Positions 53,410 to 64,000 of a stretch of DNA of 64,000 nt are shown here, piece by piece. Origin of the DNA: Cucumis sativus (lineage: Eukaryota; Streptophyta; Magnoliopsida; Cucurbitales; Cucurbitaceae); contig NC_026660.2 in NCBI RefSeq assembly GCF_000004075.3, forward strand, positions 6,386,001 to 6,450,000. Reading direction: 5' to 3'. The notes below the pieces were generated by a model. That model was not told the DNA's origin and did no database searches. It saw nothing but the letters and a program-made list of their open reading frames with translations. A program made the position numbers and the translations under genes. Position 1 is the first letter of the stretch, and every line of letters starts with the position of its first letter.

Positions 53410-56400
53410 TTTTACTTTTTTTTTTTTTAACCTTTTCTTTTCTTTCTTTTTTAAATCTATCTATCTATCTATATATATATATATTTTTAATCTAAAAGAG
53501 TGATTGTTATTTTTTGTTTCTTGGGATGGGGGTGATGGTTCACGAGAATGAGAAAAGTGTATGATATGAAGTTAAAAATATTGGATATGTGTGTTGTGTT
53601 GTCTCTATTTTTATAAAACACATAGAATAAGGTTTATGTGTAGTCCATATATATTTAAATTGGTAACTTCACATGTTAATTATATAGCTTCGACTTCTCA
53701 ACATCAATGCTTCCCAATTTTCATCTTTCTCCTATATCCCCTTTTCTCTTTCTTTTTCTTTCTTCTTTTTGGACTTTTTAAGGATACGTACATACATATA
53801 TATATATATAGCCTTACAATTCCCACTACCTACTCCTACTACTGCTTCTTATCTTTTACTTCTAACTCCCACTTATCTTTAATCCAAATATGTTTATAAA
53901 CCTAATTTTACTTTATTGCTTCCCTGGTAAATTTGTGTTGTTCTTTTTCTTTTTTTTTTTCCCTTTATATATAGATACCAACACAGTGACAACAAAACTA
54001 ACAAAAGTTAGTAATTAAGACAGTACAAATCTGCCTATAAACTCTGATGGATTCAAATGAAAAAAAATATATATATATATCCTTCCACCACAAATGAGAA
54101 CAATTTCTATGATGTGTCAAAAGATATTAGATGATTGACTATCTAATTTTGTATATGCTCAATGTGTTCGTACATTGGTGCCTACATTTATGTACCTCAA
54201 GAATTTCATTTATAAGAGATCTTAATAGTCCTCAACAAAAAACTTCACAGTGATAAAAATTATAGACTAGTACAGAATTTAATGTCACATTGACATGTAT
54301 ATAGATTGTGTTTTATTTCATAATCCTGAAATGCATACCCTATATGTGTCCTATGAAAATGTAGCGGGGATTAGGTTGTTCATTGGGATACCCTACGACT
54401 GAAAAAAATAAAAAAGAAACTTGTTGACCTTTAAGGTAGGGCACGTCGTTGTGGTGTAAGAAAACCATTTGTCCTTTGTTTGTCCTACACTCTAAATTTT
54501 AATTTTGTAGCCTACAATAATAAATAAATAAATATAGGTATATATATATACAAAACTTAAATATCAATATTATAATTAGTTTCTACAAAACTCATTTCAA
54601 ATAACTTTAATTTGTTTTTCAAAAATTCATTTTCATTTACACATTTTGTAACAAAAATTTCTTATAAATAAAAACACATGCATTAGAGTAAAGAGTGCTT
54701 CTATTTTATACTCATTTATTGTTAGATGGTTGCCAAATACATGATTGTTTATGAGCAATGTAAATCAGTTGAATATGAAGAGGATAATAGAGGGCTCAAA
54801 ATGAGTAGTAAATTATGTTGCATTGTGCAAATCTTCATATACAAATATTGGAAGAAACTTAACTTGTGAAGGTGAAGGTGAGAGGAGCCTATATAATATG
54901 TTGTGTTAGATGAGATCTCGTACAAAACATCAAAGAAGCTTAATTAATAAACGTATAATATTTAATTATTCCAATTTATAAGTTTGTACGTATGTATATT
55001 ATGTGTTAGATTCACTTAAAGTCTTTAACTATTTGTCGTTTTTCTATTATTTTGTAACCGACAAAAACTCATCCAACCATTAGATTTTACTAACGGATGT
55101 TACTCCAAAACAAAACCTTGTTAGATTATAAAAGTTTCCATAAATGATATGACATTTTTTCCTTTCCACAAGCTCTCATGACCTTGTTCTTCACTTATAT
55201 ACTCACAATCTTATTTAGTCAATGTGAAACTTTTATTGCATGCCAACAAGTTTTATTTGATTTCATTAAATTCTATATTGGATTTAAACCTAATTCTAAC
55301 CTAGTTATTCTATAACATTTTTTAAAAAAAAATATCAACATGTAGACTCCTAAACTTTAGGTAAATTGAAATGTGTTGAAGTAACAAACATGTGAACTTT
55401 TGCAAATATATCAACATATGCATCAATTACATTTCATTTCGACATGATTTATAACTTTATAAATTAAACTTTTAAATTTTTATAAACAAATCAAATTAGA
55501 CTCTATTAATTTAGTATGCATCAATTATAATTATCCATTGTGTTAATTTGTTGATATTTGAAAAAGTCTAGACATATATTTAGATAGATGATATTGAAAC
55601 GTATAATCTTGATAAAGAGTTTAAATTAGTTCACTCATACCCATTTAAAAGTTTATATCAAAGCATTGTAAGTCTTATACATGATATTGAAAGTATAGGG
55701 TGGGGAAATTCTTTTATATAGTTTTTAAAATTGTTATTATATATATATATATTGAAAAGCTGAAGTGGTTTGGAAGAATTGGGATAGTTTTTTTGACCAC
55801 TTGGAGGATACAGCCAACCTTTGTTTTTGAAGCTTTTGATCCTCTCATTTTTCTATGATGATTGTGATAAGATTCCTTCCTTTTCTCTTCTCTTTTTTTG
55901 AGTTCTCCTATATGCTCTAACTAAACTAAACTACGTCCCATTTTTTCAATTTCTTTTTTTCCAACTTTCATTTCATTTTGAACTAATAAATTATTTATCA
56001 AAATCAACAATAACATTTACATAATTCTACACCAAATAACATTTCAAAACACATCTCTAATTACTTAAATATATTTAATTTAACACTTCTCTACATGGTT
56101 TTTATGCTATTAGAATTAATTTGATTGATTAAAAATATTTTATGAGAAATTTTGAATGTGAAATTTTAATTTCAATAGCTGTTTTTTTAAGAATACAATA
56201 AGAAATGAAAAAGAAGAACTAGAGATTTATATATATATATACTGTGTGCTATGCTACTTGAGCTTGGTTTGGCAATAAATTTATTGTAAAGTTTTTACTT
56301 TTGAAGCTTATATTTGGTAGTTTGTTCTTTCGCTAGGTTTTGATGTTTGGAATATTACTTCACTTTTCTTCGGTTACTTTACGAGTTTTTTACGGTGGAT

Positions 56401-59132
56401 TCTCTTTACTTACTTTCCATCTATACATTCATTGTCATAATTTTATTAAATTTAAGATTTTTTTTTATATAAAAAAAAACCCCCAATATTTTCTTAAATT
56501 AAAATTAAGTGTGTCCTTTCTTCAAATTTAATATTTTAACTTTCATAAAACATTTAAAAATATATAACAAAATATTTGCAATCTATATTTTTAAATTTCA
56601 AAACTATACTATTTAACTTAAAAATCCTAAAATTTGAAGCACCCAAAGATAAGCATAAAAAGCCCTAAATCAAGCAACATCAAAACAAATTACCAAAAAT
56701 ATATAGCCTTCAAAACTGAAAACCCTACCAAAGTAGTCTTAATTAATTTTCTTTTTTTCTTTATTTTAGCTTTTCTTTAAAATTTTAATTTAATCTTGTT
56801 AAAAAAAAAAAAAAAGAGTTTGATTTGAATTAGTCTTAATAAAAATAGTGTTAAAATTTAAAAACGTGATCTAAGTCCATTAGTCATATAATTCCATAAT
56901 TAGATTCTCACTTTAATACGTGAAAACAAAAAACTTTAGACTTAATTTAAAGGGCAGAAATAAAAATTGATTTAAATTTAATTTTGTTTCCAAAATTGAT
57001 CGTATTATATATATATAAATTAAAAATAAGTGTGTTGGTAGTGAAGGTGGGTTTTCTATGTGTATCTGAGTCAGCCCCACGTATTCATGTGTGTGTTTAA
57101 AGAAATCCACTCATTTTAAATGGAAACCAATGTGACCATTCCATCATTCTATTTTATTACAAATATCCTATATATATTTTTCTCTCTCTCTCTCTTTTTT
57201 TTAAACAATAAATATTCCATTTTTTTTATTTATAATTCTTAAATTATTCAACATACCTTAATTAATCAATTTTCTTTTTCCTTTTTCCAATTTTTAAAAT
57301 AATACAAATTGTATTCAAATTTTTAAAAAATATACGAAGCTTTAGCACTTGAAAATATACTTCAACTTTATTATTTTTTCTGTTGGCTCTCATTGTTCTT
57401 TAGATTGAATATTATTAACAAGCAAATATATTGTGGAACACAATTTGATTGAAATAGAGTCAAAAAGTTGAATTCTAATTTGGAGAAATCTTGGGAACTA
57501 ATGCTCAACCTTTGCTCCATGGGTCCTCTTATGTATAGATGAGGATGAAAAAAATTATATGAACATTTCTATACATCAATATATTCACTTATATCATCAC
57601 TCAAACATTAAATAATATTATGAAAATTTAGAAGGGTAAGATCTGTTGATTTTTCTAATATACAATTATCAACATCTAAACATTCTATTTATATATTAAT
57701 TTATTTTATGTGATTGAATGTGTTTAGCATAAAGATGAGTTTATAGTAATTCATGAAGCAATTTCATTACTTTAGCTTTCGAGAATATTATATGATAGAG
57801 TGTTTGTGAAATGGCATTGGTCAACCCATCAAATCCATATATACTTTTTTAATTAAATAGGAGGTTGTTATTTATTTGTTTTATTAGGAAGAAATTGATA
57901 AGTTTCATAGCCATTTTATTTCATTTATTAATATTATTTTCTTAACTCAAACTATCTTATTATATAATTCAATTTTTAAGTGTATCAAATTATCCTTCCC
58001 TTATTTTCTATTTAAGAACATTTATGGTTATACTAATTAAATCTCTCAATGAAATAATTTAGGCTTAAAAGTCAAATTTTGACTAGAGATATATTCACAC
58101 ATTTTATATAATTATTTATTATATAAAATTGATATTTGAAGAAGAAGGTAAATTAGTATCCATACAAAAATTTAGAATTTAATTAAATTTATTTACACAA
58201 TTATTAAGACCTGTCTTTTTGTTTTTGTTTTTTATTAAGTTCTTGTGAGTTTTTTTATTTTCTTTTAATTATTATTTTGGATTTTAACCTATCGTTTTCG
58301 TATGCTTTTTTTCATTCCCTTTTAAGTTGTATAATTTATTTTGTTTTTTTCTTTTCCATTTTTCTTATCTTGTTTGGAGATTTCTTCACAACACTTTTAA
58401 AGATTTGTTTTATTTTTATAATTATACTTTCAAATATTCTATTATTTTCTCTGTAATTTGACCTATTAATACGAGTAGAATAAAATACAAAAAGAATTTT
58501 GTAGAAAAATTTCCCAACAATCCACCTACTTAATATTAAAATACAATGTATATATCATCAATATATATTACAAGGCAAGATAATTATCTATCACATTAGA
58601 TATATCACACGTAAAATTGTCGTATATAATAACAAATAAGTCAATCTATACTATTCAAGTCATATATCTTCGTTTTTTTATAATTATTACAACAAATATT
58701 TTATATTTTCATTCTTTTCGTGTGGGACCTAGCTACTTAATATTTGGCATATGATTTCCACCGATATAAACTTACTACAATATTCTTTCTTCTCCCATGA
58801 AAAAAAAACGTGTAGAATATTAATAAAATTCGATCTAATAATATAATACCATATACGGAAGAGTTTTCATTAGGTATGGAGAACTGTTAGTAACAGCAAT
58901 GAATAAGTGAAATCTTCAAAGTGTTTAATTACAGTAGATAGTGAATTTGTCTAGATTTTGCATTCACGTAATTAAATGGTTTTGTGTTGACTTACCGCGT
59001 GGGATGCATGTCACATGTAACATGTAAGATGTAACGAATCTCCACCAAACTTAAAATAGAGAGATTGAAATATGAAATGATTTTAGAAAAACAAAAAGGG
59101 TAATAAATGAGAGGTTGGGAAGGGGCAAAGGA

Positions 59133-59152
59133 GGGGGGGGGGGGGGGGGGGG
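59133..59152 (+). repeat. Run of 20 guanines
   Basis: Twenty consecutive G lie in a wider G-rich, purine-rich stretch (about 59111-59180: GGGAAGGGGCAAAGGAGGG before, GAGGGGAAGGGCACATGGGG after). It is highly unusual against the AT-rich background. It could form a G-quadruplex, and its exact length may be unreliable because homopolymers are hard to sequence. Confidence 0.9.
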
Positions 59153-60483
59153 TGAGGGGAAGGGCACATGGGGTGGGAGCAGCATGGCATTGTGCTCTGC
59201 CCAAACTGTCTAATTCTTTTTCACAAGAGATTCACATGTCCACACCCCCCACAAGCAAGTGGCTCTTTTTTCTTCTTCTTTAATATTGAATATTTATTAA
59301 TTTGTTGTGAAATCTAAATATTATTGAAAAATAAAAGTGTAGGTTGAGTGAGTTAGGAAGTGTTTGGTTGTGATGCTATGTGAAGGTGTTGGTAGAATTG
59401 TTTAGGCTCACATTCCCACGCAAATCGAACCCACATCTTCTCTTCTCTGCTTGTTATTATTTAGTGAGTGGAATGATGTAATTTGGTTGTGATTATGTGG
59501 TGTGATAAATAGGAGTGATATTTGAAATATTTAGGAAAAGGAAGGAAGAGGATTGAATGTGAAAGGGCATTGATGGAGGGAAGAACCAATTCCAATATTT
59601 GATTGTGCGGTCCAACAATCAACTACATTTTGGTCTTTGGACCACTCTTACAACGTATCTGAATCCCCCTAACTTAGGCCCACTTTTAATTCTTGATTTC
59701 GATCCACCAATTTTTCCTTCACACTTTCATCATTTATCACTCTCCTATCAACACATTACTTCATACTAATTATAATATACCAAAATTATCTGTCTTATAC
59801 ATCTCAATACTAATAACAACACTTACTTATACTTACTTATATCATATAATTCCATACTCTAGCAAAATAATGACAATTTATATTTAATACATATATAAAG
59901 AGAGTTTTCAAAGGAATGAGAGAGAGAGAAAATTTTAGACTATACATTTAAATTTTATTCATCAAGATTAATGGATATTTAAAGGTAGATTATATAGGTA
60001 AATAATTTAAATTATGTTTGTTTCTTTTTATGAAAACTTATATTAGTTTTTATACCAAATATTGGTATTTTATTAAAATTTTATTTTATGTTTTTTTAAC
60101 ACACTCAAATTCAACCAATATGCATTTGAAAATTTTACTTATAAATATTATTTTGATATTCAACGATCCAACTATTGAGATAAAATTTATAAAATTAAAA
60201 TATGTCATAATAATATATCAAATTGTAAGATAAGATGTGTATAATATCATAAAAGAATATATGGAGAGTGAATTTAGGTGATGGGTAGATGACATTGATG
60301 CCATAATGGGCTTTTTGTAGATTTGGGCTTCAACAATAGATTTGATTCTTCCATTAATATGCAAATTAATAAAGTTGTTTTGGAAGATAGAAAATTAAAC
60401 TAAAATATTTATAAAAATGTAAAAATATAAATTGAAAATTTAAATATGAACATACATTGAATGTAAAACTGTTGAAATACAAC

Positions 60484-61566
60484 CTAGCTTCCAAAAATTG
60501 TGCGAAGCGAATTAAAACTGGGAGACTTAATCTCAAAAACTGAGAAAGAGTCTTCAGTTTCATGAATCTTTGTGATCTTTTGAGTTTTTAAATCATATAA
60601 TAACAAGTATTGTTCTTCCAATAAAAAGAAGATCTCCCCGCTCTCACAAATTTTAATAATTTTAAGAGAGCACCCCTTCCATAATATATTATCTAAATAA
60701 AACAACGGCACACATGCTGATATGTTGACCACAAACCATAACGTCCATAACCCATTTGATGCACAACTTCCCAACTTCCACACTTCAACTTGTTTTTCGT
60801 GTTCGCCAACTTCTTCTTCTTCGTCAATGATTGATACATAAATCCCGTCGTCAAAAGCATCAACAATAGCAGAATTAGCTAACTTTGGAATATCAATTAT
60901 GCTAAAACTTTCTTCTTCAACATCCAAACAAAGCATTTTGATTTTCTTGTCTTTGTCTATGCAAATCCAATAAAGTACTCCGTTGAAATAAATACCATCT
61001 TCTTGATCGATATACAAAATTGGCAAATAGCTAACATGCCTCCATTCATTACTTTTTCCTAAAGTTAAAATTTCAAGGCCGCAAATATTTTTCACTAAGA
61101 AAATTCTTGCAAACTTGTACTCATTAGATTTAGAACTAAACCCTAATCCAAATCCAAAGTACAAACAGTATTCATTATATCCTGGAAGTGTAACATACTC
61201 GTTTGTCATCGGATTTATTATAGTAGCCACATACGACGTCTTATAATATTTGTTTTCCTCTATAATACACAACAGCCCATTGCATGAATTTGTGATTTGA
61301 GTATCCGAGGAAATAGGAAAATCAAATGTAAACGAAGACAAAACATTCATGCCTTGAGAGAATTTGTGATGAAAGTCGACACAATCCATGCGAGGTTGAA
61401 GAGGCCGCCAGGTGATGAACAAAGTAGAAGAAGAAGAAATTCTACAGTTCAATATCAACCGATTCCAATCCTTACAAACTGCCCGGAAGAAAGAGAAATT
61501 TACGGTGGAAATTTTGGAGAAAATTTCCTCAATTATATGAGATGGAAGCTGGGAGTTGATGCTCAT
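60484..61566 (-). CDS. F-box protein with F-box-associated domain
   Basis: Single exon, 360 residues. Like other F-box proteins it is probably the target-binding part of an SCF ubiquitin ligase. The F-box is at about residues 6-45 (LPSHIIEEIFSKISTVNFSFFRAVCKDWNRLI). The plant F-box-associated region follows: TNSCNGLLCIIEE, INPMTNEYVTLPGYNEYC, FGLGFSSKSNEYKFARI, GIYFNGVLYWICIDKD, CLDVEEESFSIIDIP and a VEVWKLG segment after an acidic DEEEEVGEHE loop. It shares this order with the F-box gene at 24113-25252 but is clearly diverged. The start is the first ATG in frame and lies about 65 bp after a TATA box. The target is unknown. Confidence 0.88.
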   Translation of the reverse strand: MSINSQLPSHIIEEIFSKISTVNFSFFRAVCKDWNRLILNCRISSSSTLFITWRPLQPRMDCVDFHHKFSQGMNVLSSFTFDFPISSDTQITNSCNGLLCIIEENKYYKTSYVATIINPMTNEYVTLPGYNEYCLYFGFGLGFSSKSNEYKFARIFLVKNICGLEILTLGKSNEWRHVSYLPILYIDQEDGIYFNGVLYWICIDKDKKIKMLCLDVEEESFSIIDIPKLANSAIVDAFDDGIYVSIIDEEEEVGEHEKQVEVWKLGSCASNGLWTLWFVVNISACVPLFYLDNILWKGCSLKIIKICESGEIFFLLEEQYLLLYDLKTQKITKIHETEDSFSVFEIKSPSFNSLRTIFGS

Positions 61567-61631
61567 TGTTTCTTCTGACGTTCTTAATGCGAAATCTGTT
61601 TGGAATTGAAAATTTGAGATGGGCCTCTGCC

Positions 61632-61639
61632 TATTTATA
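61632..61639 (-). promoter_or_regulatory. TATA box of the second F-box gene
   Basis: TATAAATA on the minus strand, in the context TTATAAATAGGCAGAGGCCC, lies 66 bp before the ATG. Transcription would start near 61605, giving a short leader. Confidence 0.65.
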
Positions 61640-61830
61640 ATTAAGTAAAACTTTTTCCATATTCCTTATGGAAAAGGGAAAGCAATTTTACGTAATAATA
61701 TAATAATATAACTATAATTACGTAATATGATAACGTAGTAATATTATAGCGTATAATCCTAATAACTTAATTTTACATAATAGTATGATCGGATCTTATC
61801 TGTGATCCTCGTCTTGCTTTGTTCATTGGA

Positions 61831-63427
61831 TTAACAATGGCAACCAGAACTGCTTGTTAAGCAAACCCAGTCAAACAAATTCTTCCTGTAGCCACGGGGC
61901 CTGCAGTCGGAATTTTGTGAAGAAGTAAGCAAACCCATTTGCTGTTGATGTTCATCCAATTTTTTGCCTTCATAAACAATGCTGACCTCGCAAAATTCTG
62001 GTGCTTTCTTTTTCACTATCTCTCCTGTCCTCATTCTTTTCCCTAATAGCCTATTAAGAAATCCCACAGATGATCATATGAGAATTTGAAAAGATTTTTT
62101 TTTTTGGTACGGACAACCCAATAGCAGCAATGTTGTCTCCACCATGCAGTGATACTACTAGTTGGTTGAAACGAGTATTGGGCATCCCTTACATAGTGGT
62201 CTGTACAAAAATCTTAAAAACACAAAATGGATTAAAAAAAAAGAGATACAAACCTAGTGGAAAGAGGTCTTTTAGTCCCTATGACCAAATTTGTGATATT
62301 GAGCACTGGAATTAGTTGAAGGATTGCTTTGGTTGTTGTATTGCTCTCTAGAAGCAATGTGTCTACTGTTACCTGACACATATGGGGACAAATTAGTATC
62401 TCTATTTTGTGTTTTTTTGGCAAGTTTAGGAGGATTCAAAAATGGTCATAAAACCACTTGAAAAATACTTTTATTATTCCTTCCAAATCAATTTTAATAC
62501 TATGAAAAATGAATTTACATTTTGAGTGATGAAGTTATGTTTCAGTGATTAAAACATATGATATTGTTTTGACAGGAGAGTCGGAGGAACTGATCTAACA
62601 ACACCTTGGCATCAGTGCATAAGCGGATGTATTTCTGCAACAAATTTCTCCTTCTATTGTTTTCTTCATTGATATACACTCTTAATTGTTCTCGGCTCAG
62701 TTGGCTTCTTGCTAATCTTCCAACTGAAACCAAAATGCTGCAGCTCAGAGAAATTCATGAACATAGATGAATATCAAACCAATGAAAATATGCTAATGTT
62801 CTTGTGATCATATCTTTTTTCTCGTGTGTCTGAAGAGATTTTCAATTGCGTAAACAAGGAGAGGGTCACATTAGATTCAACACATTTTGCTCTTAGTGTT
62901 CTTCCCATCCTCTAAAGAATGATTCATTCCTACAGTCTAGACTTGAGTTTGACTTTTTTGGAAAGAAAAAGATAGTCAAAAGAGACAAAAGGAACAAAAT
63001 AATGGCATTTCACTATGACCCGTATTCATCAAACATCCTCTGTAGGCATATTATGGAAGAAAAATAACCTAGAAAAGTTGTTGATGAATGATCTGTGAAT
63101 CTTTGATTATGATCTGAAAGATGGAAAAAAAAAAGGGAAAGAGAGACATAAATCTTGATTACCTGGTGTAGGGATGTAGGTGAGAAGAGGAAAAACATGG
63201 ACGAGAAAGACACAACAACCTGGTGAGACGACATGATTAAGGGCCCATTTAAGCACATCTATATCATCTTTACCAACGGCGACGTAGACGTCGGTTGCAG
63301 CACTGTCTCTGCTACTAATAATAGTCTTACTTTCCTCTCCGATCTCAACGATCTCTGGCGACACGATCCTTGCACTGAAACATTGCAGTTGCAACTCTGT
63401 TGGTCTCCCTTGAAAATCCTCTTCCAT
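61831..63427 (-). CDS. Universal stress protein (USP)-domain protein
   Basis: Four exons on the minus strand: 63427-63163, 62723-62605, 62372-62254, 62050-61831. All introns are GT-AG and the spliced protein is 240 residues. The USP fold (adenine nucleotide alpha-hydrolase-like) is seen as VYVAVGKDDIDVLKWALNHV (about 47-66), CVFLVHVFPLLTYIPTPVGRL (72-92), then a basic helix (NNRRRNLLQKY), VTVDTLLLESNTTTKAILQL, ITNLVIGTKRP, and APEFCEVSIVYEGKKL. It resembles the USP part of U-box kinases such as PUB35, but no kinase or U-box follows: it stops after a Cys/Ser-rich tail. The ATP-loop pattern G-x2-G-x9-G(S/T) is not kept after VIGT, so nucleotide binding is doubtful. It is probably a stand-alone stress-response protein of unknown partner. 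Confidence 0.85.
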
Positions 63428-63439
63428 TCTTAGCTCTCT

Positions 63440-64000
63440 CTTTCTCTTTTGCTATCCGTAACAACTAGAACTGATATGAGAATGAAAATGACAACAATGT
63501 GTTTTAGTGGGGTGAAAGTATACAAAAGAAAAAGAGAGAAAAAGTGGATAGATTCTCTTGTATCATGGGCCTGCAACTTCGTTGTTATGTCAACATTTGT
63601 TTTTTTCCCCTTGTTGTATGTCTTTGGTTAAGTCAAATAGATGAGATGAAAAAACCAAAGAAATTCTTTTGACTTGCTTCTCTCAAAGTGAAAAGTGTGA
63701 CTCTTATTTCCTTAGATTTAACCACATGAATAAAGGCCTCCTATCAGTTTGATTTTTCTGTTTCCCTCTCACTTTTTCATCCTTTGTAAAGTATATACTG
63801 ACCTCTTTTATTTATTTCTTTCTTTCTAAACTGACCAACAACTTCTAAGAGTAACAAAGATGAAAGAGAAATGAAAAACATTAAACAAATACATTCATGT
63901 CTCCAATACCAAAGAAGAGAAACAGAGAGAGAGTGAGCAAGAATTAAAAGTGGGTCCTTGTCAAAATAGACTAAAACAATTAATCTTTAACATCTCCATC
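63440..64000. other. Upstream region of the USP-like gene
   Basis: AT-rich flank reaching the window edge. It probably contains the promoter of the minus-strand USP gene. No further gene is seen. Confidence 0.5.

Larger units (their letters stand above)
52110..60470. other. 8.3-kb AT-rich intergenic region
   Basis: No gene can be supported. It holds TA microsatellites (53239-53260 and others), a CTCTTC array at 53371-53409 next to a GC-rich pocket, CT and TC runs (about 57180), and a run of 20 G at 59133-59152. It also has TGGGCT motifs near 60306 and 60326. The open frames here are low-complexity. Confidence 0.55.

Noticed and set aside
58992..59204. 70-residue minus-strand frame with a proline run
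   Set aside because: The proline run is only the reverse of the G20 tract; there is no domain or promoter.

Overview
The window looks like nuclear DNA from a flowering plant, a eudicot. It is very AT-rich and gene-sparse. Its genes have spliceosomal GT-AG introns, and they belong to plant families: CC-type glutaredoxin, SAUR, Ole e 1-like proline-rich protein, F-box, a four-ACT-domain ACR protein, a plant-type GYF protein and a chloroplast cyclophilin. A cucurbit (Cucumis or a relative) is my best guess, from the style of the dispersed repeats. That guess is an inference, not something the sequence proves.

Layout. 1-6.6 kb is intergenic AT-rich DNA with microsatellites and degraded repeats. 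A single-exon CC-type glutaredoxin lies at 6912-7298 (+) behind a clear TATA box. 7.3-13.6 kb is intergenic. A two-exon secreted Ole e 1-like proline-rich protein with five DPRTWIP repeats is at 13615-14893 (+). 14.9-20.3 kb is intergenic. A SAUR gene is at 20708-21226 (+). A small rearranged F-box cluster spans 23.0-26.9 kb: an intact F-box gene (24113-25252, +), a decayed copy of its 3' part (25857-26250), a 43-bp inverted repeat between them, and a noncoding direct repeat on both sides. A repeat-rich block at 27.4-29.4 kb ends in what looks like the 3' end of a Ty3/gypsy LTR. It is followed directly by two broken gene fragments, one like a kinesin-light-chain-related TPR protein and one like GET4 with an intron still recognisable.

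The gene-dense part is 32-52 kb. It holds a 12-exon GYF-domain protein of about 1648 residues (32071-40377, +) and a 7-exon chloroplast cyclophilin of the CYP20-2/PnsL5 type (41218-45704, +). Intron 4 of the cyclophilin carries a complete 270-bp TRIM-type retroelement. A 7-exon ACR-type ACT-domain protein (49484-51742, -) converges on the cyclophilin. 52-60.4 kb is intergenic. The right end has a second F-box gene (60484-61566, -) and a 4-exon universal-stress-protein-like gene (61831-63427, -).

The genes are unrelated plant housekeeping and signalling genes and do not form a pathway. All multi-exon models were assembled by hand. In each one the intron borders are GT-AG, the phases agree, and the summed coding length is a multiple of three. 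No CRISPR array, operon, rRNA or convincing tRNA gene was seen. The most interesting structures are the TRIM in the cyclophilin intron, the KLCR/GET4 fragment pair beside the LTR end, the DPRTWIP-repeat protein, and the rearranged F-box cluster.
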